NCBI GenBank assembly: GCA_030407085.1
Contig: CM059582.1
Coordinates: forward strand, 158,650,001 to 158,714,000
DNA from: Trichopria drosophilae
Lineage: Eukaryota > Arthropoda > Insecta > Hymenoptera > Diapriidae
Direction of reading: 5' to 3'
Length of the DNA: 64,000 bases
Under the pieces are notes generated by a model. It was not told where the DNA came from. It saw only the letters and a list, made by a program, of their open reading frames with translations, and searched no databases. A program made the translations under genes and the position numbers. Below, piece after piece: positions 47,642 to 60,840 of this stretch (the first letter of the stretch is position 1; every line of letters begins with the position of its first letter).

Positions 47642-50600
47642 CCGATTTTAAACTCAAAATGGTGGAGAACCCCTGTCTTACTTATACCATTTTTACTCGT
47701 GTGAAAAAAATACAAAAACATGCGATTCTCAATTTCTATACCTGAACACTATTTTTAACCTTATTGTCACGTTTGATCTACACCGGAGTGATCTGCATAG
47801 CGACGTTAATATACGTCCTAGTTCGAAGGCTTACCAAAGCTCACGAAATGTGTCCGATCTGGATTGAGCATTTCCCTTTTGGAGGCTGTAATATAGTAAT
47901 GTCCATTTCATTTGATTGATATATGTTACTAATTTAACAATCTATAAATGTAAATTCATCTCTAACACATATTTTTTTACACTTAAAAAATTTTATTGGA
48001 AATTTATGGTGGGTACACTCCGTAGTATTTATTACGGATATGCATATTGCTTTTTAAAACTTCTACGGATAAATATGGTGTATATCACAGTCAATGAGAA
48101 AGGATGTCAAGTCAATATAGCTGTTTACATCATTGTTGAAGAACAGTACAAACCGAACCCATGCTTTAATCACTAGAAATATAGTAGAAAAATAGTACGA
48201 AGCCATACTCACAAAAGATATCCCAATATACGGTTTAAAAACATTGTCTAATTCCCATGTGGCAGGAAAATCGAAGATGTTAAATAGTAGGAATGTGGAT
48301 TTTGACTTCGTGTATTCAACATTTATTTAATAAGGATACTAAAATACAAAAATGTACTAACGACAAGTTCCGGCAAAAATAAAGTAGTATACACAATGCA
48401 AAACATCAAATCATGACTGGTAATCTCTGAAAACACCCGTGAGCGATCGACGGTTTATTAGCACTGTCGTCCGGATTACTTCACTGGCGATGAAAAGACA
48501 ACGAAAATTGTTTACACTGGCAAATATTATACAAATTTGATGCTATAAATGGTAACGATAGGAAAACACATAAATAAGACAAATATTCTTTTAACAGTTC
48601 CCACAGTATTTAATTCTTATTACCGATGCTCTTTGTCACTATATACATTGCACATAATATACTAAATATGACCATCTTTTTTATGTATACTTACTACCCA
48701 AAAGCAAAGTATTAAGTACGATGTTTACTAAATCTTCCGCTGCAGGAATTCTTAAATGAGTGACAGGTAAAATTAAATTTTTGGCTAATTAAAAATTAAT
48801 TAAAATTTATGAGGAAACCCCAGGCTTCCGTGTTAATGTCGATTATCGATGAAGGTGTAAATGATTAAATGAGTGGATTTTCTAAGAAAAACAACTGGGG
48901 TAAAAACGAAGTAGTTCATAAATTTATATAAATTAGTAGTCTTCACCGACTAAGCCAGATTTTAAGTGTTTCCAATATTTCATGAATAATTTATATATTT
49001 TTTATTGGGTACGGAAACGAGTTTAGGAAACGCATCTCATAAATTTTATTCAATCAATATTCTATAAAATACGAAATGATTTTCGAAATATCACGAAGAG
49101 GGTTTCTATATATAATTTCCGAAGAGTGAAAGCTGCATGAAGTGATGTTTTTATTAACAGATTTCTTACCAGAAATACATGTTCGAAGTCGACATTTATG
49201 TCACATGAAATACATAAATTAATATTAAGTAACGCGTTAATTATTACGTGATTTTTTATAGGCATATTTATCTAAACAACTGCTATGATTGGTATTTTAA
49301 TGAAATTCCTTATGAGTTTAAAAGTTAAAAATTATCTCTCTTTGTTGGCTCTCTAATATACGAAGATGAATGTTTTGATCTTCAGTTTTAGTGACCAAAT
49401 GAGGTTACTGTGTCATCCTTTAAAACGAATAGCATCAAATATTTAACATGATGTATTATGTAATCAGTGTTTCCGAAACATATGTGAGAAGTATCATTTA
49501 ATTAAAGACTATTTCATCACACTGTAATGAAGTAATTTAAATGAAATGTCATCTATCGTAAGAAATTGTATGAAATGTATGCGGTCTCTTCATTCGTTAA
49601 CAGAATCAATTTCATTCATGAATAATAAAAAAAGTAAAGGATCAGCCGTAGATGATAAATTTTAGAATGTCTGATGGTTGCTTTGAAGGCATGACAACGG
49701 GTTTCTATACTTCAGAAACCAATAGCTATCTAGTCTCCGTCTAGTAGAATGTGATACTTTACATATTCATAGAATAGCATATTCTGAATGCAGTTTTTTT
49801 TATTTTGTATAATATAAGGCATCGTCTCTCAAGCTAACCCAATAATATCGCGTCGCAGTTCAATCCACTCAGCTGACAAGCTTATGACGTTCGGGATGTA
49901 TGTTAAATCGGCTTCAGGGGTTAACACTGGCGAACTCCGGGTCGAAGATGAAATAGCGCATCAACGGATGAAAAATACGACATATAACGATATACGATTA
50001 TAAGATGCGCTTTCCTAAACCTTTCAATTTTTCAGAATATACTGACATTATATTATAAATTCTATAGTCAAATTATAGAACTTGTTTTATAATAGTATAC
50101 CCATTTTTTAAATATATTCGATAAGGCATGCATGGATTCGATTATCCCTTATTTTTGTATGCACTATTCAATATCTATATTGTTGCATATAAAATATTTT
50201 ATAATAAATTTATCACATATTTAATAGGTGGAACAAAATACTTTTTATGATCTCATTACACAGCTGATTTATTTCCACGGTCTGAAAGACGTGAAAGTAC
50301 ACTATGACTTAAGAGAATAATAGGCAAACAGTATTTGTTCATTCACTTGTTCGAAGAAATCAATTTTTATGACTTCTAGGACTCAAGCTATTCTGTGAGA
50401 TCATCGCAATTATTTTTGTTCGGCGCTATTATGTTCTATTCCCATAAACAAGTAGTAAAATTAGTATAAGCAAGTACAATAATTTTCTATATTTTGGATA
50501 AATTTTATTAAAAATGTTTATTGTATTTTCTTTGAATATAAAATTCGTATGTTCATCAAAGGAGTGTTTAGAAACAATAATGAAATAAATTAATTTATCG

Positions 50601-52558
50601 TTAAAGTTTTAGAAAAATTACTTTGCTATTTTAGAACTAAGAAATATGACGGTCAAAGTTATTTCAATATCAAAAATGATGTCTATTATATCTTTATTGT
50701 AATCATTTATGGTTGAAAATGTATATTTTAAAAAGTGCAGAGTTAGTATAGAATACTTGCAAATCGTAATGTTACTTTAGACCAATAAAATTGTTTCTTA
50801 TAATATTATCAATTATTGTAAACACGACCTAAGTATCTTATTTAATGAGTAAATTAAGTTAATAGATAAAGGAAGTTCATTCTGGAAATGATATTAACTT
50901 AAAATCTGTTGTATAATTTAATATTTAATATCCTCTACTGAGAAAATTGAAAGAATGATAATTGTGTTTACTTATCGAAAATGAATTAACTAACTTAACC
51001 AATTTATGTACTGCGCGAGTACATTTTCTCCAAGAGTTAATTGAGATTAACGTTATTTTCTTGCTCTTTTAATCTATAAAAATTGAATTGCAAGTAGAAA
51101 TGGACTATCTACTAATTGTGGTATAAATTATACCTTTGCAAAGTATTTATATCTACATAATATCAACAGGTTCCTCCGGAGATTGACGTTTAAGCGTATA
51201 TGCTTATTTGCTGCAGATTATCTCAGACATTTATATCGAATACTACCTCCGGTTCTCCTTGGAATGGCTTGCGCATACTTTCCGAGCTATTCCGTATTCC
51301 AAGATCAATTTGCCACTGGACTTTAGTATATGACTACGGAAATTGGATCCTAAAAAGAGGAATTCAATAGTTTCTCATTCGCTTAGTTTGAATTGAGATA
51401 TGAGGATTAGGTGACGGTCGATCGACAATTAATTACAATTAAACTGAAATCTCCGGTATGTCAATAATATTCTCCAAGATTCTTTTTCCTTGAAAACACA
51501 TAAAATTTGTAAGAAAAGAAATATATTTTTTCTTACTTATAAACAATATTAAATAACACGAATATCCAGTCTTGTCTTCATTAAAGTTCTCAATATTTGT
51601 ATAATGATAATATCACTAATGAAACTGTAAATATTGCTAACTGTAATGTTATCTCAATTTTTGTAACATGAATTGCATCGTATTAAATATATGTTAAATG
51701 GACCATATTAAAATTGAACGAAAAGTATTAATGCTATTGAATGGTTTTATTGAAAATGCATTCATTTATAAAGATATTTTTAATAAAGAAACGTCTATGC
51801 ATTTTTGTTTTGCATTTGCCTTGATGTTTTTGACAGCTACCCGATCGTTCTAATTTTGAATTAAATATGAAGTTATTGTATATGTTAGCTTAGAACCGTC
51901 CAACTTCTCAGTCGTTTTTGTCTTTGTTAATCGTCTTTAAAACTAAAATCAAAACAAATAATGTTTATAGATAATGTATTGTAATGTTTCGTATGCCTGT
52001 AATGTAAAAGTAGAGACAGTGTTCAGAGTTGAAATTGCATCAGTATAACATTTGTCTTTAAATAATGTATGAATAATTTGCCTCGTCGTAGTGGCAAAAA
52101 GATTGCCTGTTTATTTTAATGAATTTGGAGACGAAATATTTCTTAAACCAGCTTTGGATACAGTATTGAAATCTTAAGAAATTGTTTACTGTTGCGATAT
52201 TTTTAATAATCTTATGATGGAATTTAGTATCGCAGTTATTTCGCCAGAAGATTGGTTATGGCAGATAATAGGGAGCTTCTCGGGACTGCAGAATTTCTAC
52301 TCCAGTTATTTCACTAAATACTTAATTTCACATAATAGCACATGATATACCCACAGAATCTTCTGCAAAATATGCAATATTCAAATTAAATGCATTTAAA
52401 AATTATCGCGTGAAATATTATTATTTTTTAATCATTGGTATCATGTTGTACTTGAGCAATAACGAAAGACTAGATGTTATATTTTTAAAATTTTCCTAAT
52501 TATTAAATCATGATTTTACCTAATGTACTTTAAAGTAATAATTAATATGGTACTACAA
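47642..52558. other. AT-rich non-coding DNA, nothing recognised
   Basis: Open frames up to 86 codons show no motif. G+C rises slightly at about 49840-49970. I found no inverted or direct repeats that define an element. Confidence 0.4.
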
Positions 52559-52910
52559 CACACTACTTTTAAACATACCACATTTCGTCACAGAAATTCA
52601 ACATACGACAGTTCAACATACGACTTTTCAACGAACAATAATTGAATCACATAACCATTTGACTAACATGAACCAAAAACAATGCATAAAAATAAAATAA
52701 TTGAAAATAACAATTATATATTATGCATGCAAAATAATACAAAAATCTAACCTAACTTAATCTATTAGGTTTAAATTTGTACTATATTATGTTGAAAAAG
52801 TTTATGATGAAATGTTCAGGTGTTGAAATGTTTATGATGAAGTTATCTTGTGGTGAAAACATACTTATGTTGAAGTGTTATGTGTTGAATAGTCGCGTCA
52901 GCAATTAATA
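52559..52910. repeat. micro-repeat fold-back
   Basis: The left part repeats TTCAACATACGAC and related CATAC, CAACAT words, and the right part repeats the complement type (ATGTTGAA, GTGTTGAA, TTTATGATGAA). The two halves are therefore loosely inverted relatives built from a short unit, as in FB-2 but with a different unit. Ends and target duplication cannot be fixed. Confidence 0.35.
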
Positions 52911-53648
52911 TACTGTACATCTGACTGAAAATTACTTTATTGTAAAAGATTGTAGGTTTTTGGGCAAAACTTGGAAAATGTAGAACCTAATGGCACAAAT
53001 GTCCTTATATAACTGAATTATTATTCGTAATTATATAATTGGGTACATTGTTATTTTGATTTGTATGCTAAGAGCATCTTGACATTTCATAAGTACTCTA
53101 TTTAAACAATATTTCAAATTTAAATCGAACTCGTATAATTAATAGGGAAAATAATGCCTGTTGACACTTTTTTTGCCCAATATATACCCATTAAATACCA
53201 AACCATTTTCACTATTCAATTAATGCACATTTTTTGTTTCTTTAAATTTCTATTTTTTTTGAGTTTCTTGGATATGATACCATTATATACAAATTTAAAA
53301 TAGCTACAAGAATTAGTGGATTTTTCTTAACCTAACCTGTATTTTGTTAAAAGAAATTCTGAAAAAGAGTATATTTTTCTTACTATCTTGAAAAATGAAA
53401 ATTTATAAATTTGGTGAAATTTCGCCCGCTATAAAAAAAGCAAACGAGAACATTGATATTGTTGCCGCCACGTTAGAATATGTTGCAAAAGATGTGTTAT
53501 TTTCTTGATTAGTGGCAACATTTAATTGATCATTTACGCAGAATCGGGGAGAAATTTATTCGGCCTGAAATGAGGTGTTAATCGCGTAACCTTATTTATA
53601 TTCATAATGCAGATTGTGTAGTCAGTATACGAACGCATTGCCGAAAGG
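52911..53648. other. AT-rich non-coding DNA, nothing recognised
   Basis: No feature assigned. Confidence 0.5.
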
Positions 53649-54080
53649 TACACTAAAAAAATTCTTAGTTAATTTTTAACTACGGAAAGTATTTCAATAG
53701 GTCCTCAACGGAATTTTATAGGTTATAGTTACAACCATAAAGAAGTTAAATCAACAAAAAAACATAGTTATGGAAACGACATTTTGGCAATTAATTGTAC
53801 TACATTAAAAAAAAAACATTTTTTAGAGTCTAACTAGTTAGTACACTAAAAACTATTCAACATGCAGGAGCAATATATTTTTAATTGAATCTAGCAGAAC
53901 TACAGTTTTAATTGAATTTAGCAGAACTAGATTTTTAGTTAATTTAACTTATTTACGGTAGTTACTGCAACTTAGAACATTTTCTTGAAGCGTATCGTAC
54001 TACTCTGCGCAGTTAAAAAGTAGTCAAATCAACTAAGAATTTTTCTGGAAATTTGTTTTAGTGGAATTATTTTTAGTGTA
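53649..54080. mobile_element. fold-back element with TACACTAAAAA ends
   Basis: Left end TACACTAAAAAAATTCTTAG, right end on the minus strand TACACTAAAAATAATTCC with AAATTCTTAGTTGATTT slightly further in. A further TACACTAAAAA word is at about 53842. TA lies at each edge. Ends reading CACTA inside TA could mean a Tc1/mariner-type element with a TA duplication, or a CACTA (EnSpm-type) element with a 2-bp duplication; sequence alone does not decide. Internal units TTTTAATTGAAT(C/T)TAGCAGAACTA occur twice near 53880-53930. Non-coding. Confidence 0.6.
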
Positions 54081-54380
54081 GCTATTGGCGGATGCTTTTT
54101 TATCATATTAGTCCATGCCTTTCTGAGTTTTATGTATAGTATCGCATTTTTTGATCTTCAATCATTCGGAATACTTCTTCGTTTACTGGGTAAATAATAT
54201 TAACTTAAGTAAAAATAGTAAAGTTAACAACCTCAACAAAGTTATACTAACAAAAAGTATTTATTTCTTAGTACTACTCTCGATTCAACTTCTTAATGGC
54301 AGTTGAATTTGTACCCTGTTGGGGTATTTTCGGCACTATCTTCTTAGTATCTAACCAGCGCTAGCATAGTACTTCCCCAG

Positions 54381-54521
54381 TCTTGGCGGCGCATTATTAC
54401 AAAAATAAAAAAAGGCGAAAAATTTGACGATCTGTTAATACTAGATCAGGCCGCCAGGACCAATTTCGAACCTGATACTGCGTCCGAGAATATCTCCCTT
54501 CAATGGCACGTGAAAAAGAAG
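54381..54521 (+). CDS. candidate internal exon, weak support
   Basis: An acceptor-like TACTTCCCCAG (ending 54380) and a donor AAGAAG|GTAACG (at 54522) bound 141 bases, exactly 47 open codons in phase 0. The peptide includes SWRRIITKIKKGEKFDDLLI and TASENISLQWHVKKK, of balanced composition and unlike the poly-hydrophobic chance frames elsewhere. Phase 0 fits the phase left by the candidate exon at 45881-46014. The frame remains open to 54655. No family is recognised. The polypyrimidine tract is poor, so confidence is low. Confidence 0.2.
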
Positions 54522-54559
54522 GTAACGTTGGTTATAATGCTGTTTGCGTATATCATGGA

Positions 54560-55150
54560 ACCAACTAGGAGCAAAGGAGGAACGTCTAATTTTTATTGGA
54601 GGATCTCAGATAGTAATCGCTATGTCGAATTTTGCGTCGAGTTTTTAAATTGATTCGGCAGATTTAAAAGGCTTTTGGAAGGAATGCCGGAGAAAGAGCG
54701 AAGAGGCAGATCGAATATTCTGTATTTTAGCATGCGTCAATCACACTGTCCCAGCAAGCTTGTCATAATGCGAACATTTCACACTCGATTCGCGTCGCGC
54801 GTCAGACGCATTTGAGTTCGACGAGAATATAACGCGATTCGCCATAAAGCATGCCGCATATCAGGTTCACGCGTGTTATCGTTAACGTCTCCAACGCGCA
54901 CGACGACATCACGGGGATGATGTACGGGCTGGAAAGTCATAAGTTCCGTTTAGTCCGTATATTGGATTTGGAAGGGCGTGCTCCTAATTACCGGGTTATA
55001 ACTCGAGATTACGGCTGATTTGGATCGAATGCATAACCATCCGGTCGCGCGTCCAAATTTTCGACCTGGCCGAGTTGAATCACTGCACGAGTCTGGGAGG
55101 AAGTAATCCAATCCTCGATCCCCAACTTGAAACTCTCTTCTATACAACTT
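54560..55150. promoter_or_regulatory. GC-richer island, candidate enhancer
   Basis: Raised G+C and CpG (GATTCGCGTCGCGCGTCAGACG, GGTCGCGCGTCC in parts) with homeodomain-type words CCTAATTACC near 54982 and GTTATCGTTAACG near 54875. Two open frames of 65 codons overlap on opposite strands and are not convincing. Regulatory role inferred from composition. Confidence 0.25.
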
Positions 55151-58100
55151 CTCTAGCCTTATCTAAGTCTCTAACTCTAATTGCAAAATGGGAATGTCCA
55201 CACATTAAAAGCACAAAAGGAGAAACGCGAAAGTGCAATCTTCATTTGGGTCCCTTATTAGCAGTTAGCTAGATATCTTTGGTTCAAATCGACTATTAAC
55301 GTTCCTCTGGTAAAATGTAACCGGCAACAGTTGTAGTTCTCAGAGCAAAAGCGAAGTTCTTCCAATAATAAATCACAAATAAGTAGTACAGTTTACGGAA
55401 GTAAACAATTTTCAAATATTTTACGAAATTTTATTTTCTGACAAATCGTGGCAGGTATTACGAAAATTTCTGAAAAATTCTTATGATCGAAGTTTTGAAG
55501 TGAATTCACTCTACGCAATCCAGGAATTTTTCTCATACTAGCATACATTCTTCTCAAATATTGGGAGAAATTGAATTTTTTCAAAATCTATATTTGCTTT
55601 CTGAAGGCTTTTCTTTTGAAATGTCTGGGTTTATTTAGTATAATTTTACTCGATTCGTTCAATGCGATGACTGCTACGACGAACACTACGAATAATAAAA
55701 TCGCTACATTTAAACCAGTAGGTTTTAGTATAATGAAAACATGCAAAGTTGATAACCTTAGTTTTGTTGTTGATAGTAATATTGAACACCCCATTTAGAA
55801 ATTGGCTTATTAACCAATATGAGGTTTAGACGTAGTGTTGACCAATAATAATGCCAGTAATATTTTTTATACTATCCAAATAAATAGAGAAGTTTTTGCA
55901 AAGTTGCTAAATTGGAGTCCTCTTATTAGTACACAGTAAAATCTCTAATGGTTTTAGGTATATTACAGAAATTCATTCTAAGAGATGCTAAAGGTGTCTC
56001 CAGTCCTAATCTAAAGGTCGATACATAAGCCTAAAACTTATTGATTGCCTAAAAGTGCCTAAACACGCAGTCTTCAATATGTAATTTTCGAGAAAATTCC
56101 TTACAGATATTAAAAAAATACATTTTTTACTGCCACATTACCACATATATAAAAGTACAATTTTCGCATCTAATTTATTTATCATTTAATTCTATGGTTC
56201 AATATCACAAAATTGTTATCCTTTAAAATTAAAACATTATGATAGTTTTTTTTTGTAAGTAAACAAAATAAATTGGTTTTAAACTGTGCTTCTGACCTAC
56301 CAGGATGTTTATAAATAAATATACTTAAAGACTTTCGACGTACAAATTGCATTAGATATTAAAATGCTATAGTATGAAAATCTCTAAACATTTCTGCGTC
56401 GTAATCACGTGGATTCCCCAACGCCAGGCTTTGTAAAAACATTTATGATATCAACTAGTAATGATATTAACAAGGAAAATTTTCCTCATCACATTTTTCA
56501 TTTTTACAGAACACATCATATACTGTCACTCCCACAGACGTGTAGCTTAAAATATTAAAAAAAAATGTATGTTATTTTTCTTATTATTTAACTATGACAA
56601 TAAATAAAAACACTATTTTGCTTATCTAAAAAATTTGTTCAATCACATACTAATTCCTTCTTATTGTAATTACACGATCAAACTCAAGAACATAATTATT
56701 CTCTTTGTCACTTAATAAAACGGCCATGAAGAAATTAAACAAAAAATTTTTTTAAGTATGTACTAAAATTTAGACTATCAACAGTAGTATTTTTGGTCTT
56801 TCAATTTTTGATCAAATTTACTAAACATTTCAAAGTACTGTACCCACAAGCATCTAAACTTTTGCTAAAACTTGTCCATCAATTTAAATTAACACTCTTG
56901 TGGGTAGGATGGTAACTGTCGTATGTTATTCTCTTTAACTGAAACTAAATTAAGTAAGAGATCCTATTAAACTTCTTTAGAAAAGAGCTTCAAAAACATT
57001 CCTTTTTCTTGTTTACGATGTTGACAACATAATACACTAAGCAACAACGTGTTTTAATCTGTAGAAACGAAAAATTACCTAGTTTCTTTATAAAGCAAGG
57101 TAATGTTCATTCTCATAATACTTATGTGTACCGTTTCTTTAAGGAAAAAATGTAAACTAATTTTACCAATTCCAGAAACATTAATGACGCAATGAAAGTT
57201 TCTTTAAATATTTATTTTCTCGTTTATTAAGTAAAACATTTTTGGGGATAATAATCTTGATATTTAATATACATATTTCTCTTAAGGTAAGATACTTTAC
57301 ACTGGTTACAATAAAAACTATTCAATAATTGAATTCATTATTTCAGTTGTAGTCTAGTATAAATATAAAAATAAATTTGAATATTGGATATTTGTGGGTA
57401 TCCCATTATAAATAACTGTTATAATGATAGAATCATCGGTAAATGACGAGCTGATGAATATAAGAAATAACTGCCTTGTATGGAAGTAGCATATATTCTT
57501 GTATTTTCAAAGTAGGTGGAGAATAATTATTACTCACTGCAATAAAAATATTTCTGTTCAAAACATGTTCATGGAATATTGTTGGATTTAATATATTCTA
57601 TGAATTTTAGTGTATGTCGAAGATTACGGTGGAATTTTTTTTTTAAATACAATACAATAAATTTCAGTTATGTATTATTTCTTGATTAAATTATGTCTAT
57701 CTAAATTACATTAATGTCTTCCAAAAATTAGCAGTATGACTAAATTTTAGCTACTGAAGAATCCAATTTTCAAGGTGTAAATAGCGAGTACACGTAATAA
57801 CGGATTTTCTTGGGAATTGCCCAAAGACCTTTTCGAGATGCGATGTTTACATGTGGAAGGAATTTCATTATATTCGTTACCGTCACTTTTATGTTTTGGA
57901 TGTATTATATTCTGATATTTCGGCTCTCTCATCGTTAAATGAAGTATACCAATTATTTTAGAAATTTAATTGTAAGAGAAGTTTATTCAATAGCGAGGCT
58001 GCTATATTTTGCCCAGCCCTCCCAAAGCAACAGTGCGGATTTCGGGTTGTACCCACTTACAAAAATTTTCAGGATGTGTTAGATTGAACTGATGGTCTAA

Positions 58101-58559
58101 GTTTTAGTTGAGAACAACTATATTGTATGTATAATACCTGTGATGAATTCTCTCCAGATTTTAATAATCTCTTAATTGTCATTTTAAAATATAGAATTTA
58201 CAAGAATTTTGCAATGTCCTTGGGATAAATCGAGTATAAAAAAATCGTATTACTCGAAACGTTGTTGAGTTGTAAAACTATCGAAATTGTATCAAAAGAA
58301 ACCTATACGATGACTTCTTGATCTTCGTGTTTAGGTAGTTTTCTCAGTTTATACCCATTTGAAAATATAAATTCAGTAGGTCAGAAAAAATACCAATTTA
58401 TAGCCACGGTCAATATTTTATACTTCCATAGATTTCAACGTTTATTTTTCAATACATTTCTAATAATAGGAGATAGATTAATTGCCTTTCTATATTTTTG
58501 TAGATGAGTTTTATGATAAACCTACGAATATTTTCGTTTTCTTTCAATATAAACCTTAA
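55151..58559. other. AT-rich non-coding DNA, nothing recognised
   Basis: A 75-codon + frame at 55571-55798 overlaps a 68-codon minus-strand frame; neither has a motif. No repeats assigned. Confidence 0.4.
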
Positions 58560-58905
58560 AGGGACCTTCCGAAATTCTCGACGGAAGTCTTCGATTGGAA
58601 AGGGCGTTTCAGATTGGGCCACCGGTTTCCTGCGAATGCCACCCCTTACACCCGCTTTCTATTAGGGTTTTATTAACGTCGACGGATTTTATTGTTCCGA
58701 CCACCCTGCGGCGTCGTCAGTCCTTGCTGCCGTATTAATCATTAAGTGGCTGCTAAGGGGGAAGCGACAATCTCGAAAGTTAACAAGGGGAGCGAATCCC
58801 GAATTGCGTGCTGATCGAAAGATCAGTACTTTAATCGAAATCGAAATTCCAGTGGTTGTAGACGATAGAAAAGACATATGGCTTGTTTGACAGCGACGGA
58901 TTGAC
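58560..58905. promoter_or_regulatory. GC-richer island, candidate enhancer
   Basis: One of the sharpest G+C rises in the right half of the window. It includes CCACCGGTTTCC, TTATTAACGTCGACGG, CGTATTAATCATTAAGTGG (homeodomain-like) and GAAAGTTAACAAGGGG. The minus-strand frame at 58689-58910 (73 codons) has no known motif. A conserved intronic regulatory element is the best guess. Confidence 0.3.
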
Positions 58906-60633
58906 TCCATTGAGAAAAACTATGAATATAAGCAATGATTGATCGACTTATTATATTTCGTGAAAATTGATTTAGGGACAAAAATATTTTATTCAATTTT
59001 TCGACAGAATAGCAAAGTCCATATGGAAGTTTTGATAAATTTATTAACGCCTGTGTGATTGTCCTATTTTATTAAAATGTATGTCATTAGAATTATATTT
59101 GACAGTCAAGTTGAATCGATGTGAAGTATTATAAACTTTTCCTTCAAATCGACATATTTGAAATGAATTTGTTTTTCAAACAATCATTGTATCAATAAAA
59201 GTACATTCTTTGTTTGCATGTTACTTCATAGTCTAACATAAGAGTAAATGTCAACATTTTTCACGGACATTCCTATTTAATAAATGCCATAAATATGATG
59301 TGGTCTTTTGAATAATCGTGGAGGCAAACCCTTATCATAATTAATACGACGTTGTGGCGAAAATCGAAGAACTTCGAACGGTCAAGTTTAATTGATGCCT
59401 ACCATGTTTAATATTCTTTTTTAAGTTCTAATACTATCTGTATAATGTAAAAAACGTGAAACGATATGAGCAGGTAAGATGCTTTATCATTCATACAATT
59501 GAATTAAATACTTTCGGAACTGTAATAATGATGGTTTAAAATTATTTAAATATCTTTAATGGAAAATGAATACTGATAAATTTTTTATTAGTCATAAGTT
59601 TCCAGATCTTACCTTAATACGATAAAAAACAGAACACAATATAGAGAAAAGGTACCAAAAAGAAAACATTCAATATCGGATAAATGAATTTTATATAATC
59701 TGAAAACATAATCAGGAATAATCTTATAAAAACATATGGAAATATACAACCTAATATTGTAAAACATTATTATCTGTTTCCAATATTTGTATTTTCACCA
59801 AAACTATTCACTGTACAAAATATTTATTAGAAAAACATGTTTAAGTGTTATTATTCAAGTTTTTCTTGTTTTCACGACCTCGCATTATTTTATTTCTTAC
59901 GTATAATATTATTTCAATATATAAAACATATTAAAAATTAGTATGAGGAAATCAAATTCTATAATTAACATTTTAAATCAAAACAATCAAATATCTTTGC
60001 AAAAATGGAAAAGAGTACAAACGTCACGGATATAATGATTCTACACTATTTTAATTTCACAAGTTAAATCTAGAATATTTTTTATTGCATTTAAATTCAT
60101 TTTATTATATAAATGCATTACAGACAATCAGATCACGTCGATTACGCGTTAAAAATATATTAGTTAAAATAAAATATTGAAAGTATATTTAACGATTTCG
60201 AGAGGGGTAATGTTAATAAATGTTAGTAAACCACCTTCATTTTCTAATTGCAGCAAAACTTATTACACGGAATAAATTTCCGTCAGCAATTATTAATGTC
60301 AATGAATAAAATGTGTAATTTTATTTAATAGTGACGAAAAACAAAAAAAAAAAAATATTTGAATGCCAAGACAGTAGTGAGTTATTATTATTAGATTATT
60401 GAAAATATTACAGCCATGTCAAAATATTTTAATAATACAATTAACAGCAATCGCTGTGCAGATCCGAAGCCAGTTACATTTGATTAATTTAATCATGCTT
60501 ATAAATCCTGCATTAAAATACCATTCGTGTATTATTTGGCTCTGGGCGCGAAAAAGTCATAACATTAATATGAAACATGTGAAGAAATACGAAATGTGTG
60601 ACTAATTAAAAATTAACATCGCCGGGGGTGTGA
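58906..60633. other. AT-rich non-coding DNA, nothing recognised
   Basis: A 12-base A run lies near 60341. The 68-codon frame at 60399-60605 is not convincing. Confidence 0.45.
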
Positions 60634-60706
60634 GGAGATATAGCTCAATTGGTAGAGCATTCACCCGACACTCGAAAGCTCCCAGGATCGAACCCTGATG
60701 ACTACA
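60634..60706 (+). tRNA. tRNA-like relic (anticodon position GAC)
   Basis: A cloverleaf can be drawn: acceptor GGAGATA, T8-A9, D stem GCTC/GAGC fully paired, A-box TAGCTCAATTGG, T stem CCAGG/CCTGA with four pairs around ATCGAAC, and discriminator A at 60706. Four or five of seven acceptor pairs form. But the anticodon stem has two mismatches, position 33 is C instead of T, and position 54 is A instead of T. The loop CCGACAC would place GAC at the anticodon. These faults indicate a pseudogene or SINE head, supported by the repeat at 60767 that also occurs at 6271. Confidence 0.55.
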
Positions 60707-60766
60707 GGATGTTCCTCTAAGTTTCCTGTTACTTTCTCTTGTTTATTGTATATTTAAGATCATAAC

Positions 60767-60840
60767 TTTTTAACATTTTTATTCAAAAATATTTTTTCAA
60801 AAAAGCCCGCAGTTCGGGAATCAAAAGGATTTCGACAGAG
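60767..60840 (+). repeat. dispersed repeat shared with 6271-6340, copy 2
   Basis: Sixty bases downstream of the tRNA-like relic, this copy carries the words TTTTTAACATTTTT, TATTTTTTCAAAAAAGCCCG, CAGTTCGGG and GGATTTCG. It may be the SINE body belonging to the tRNA-like head. Confidence 0.4.

Noticed and set aside
54425..54475. Minus-strand tRNA-like B-box (GGTTCGAAATT)
   Set aside because: No A-box at the right distance and no stems can be drawn.
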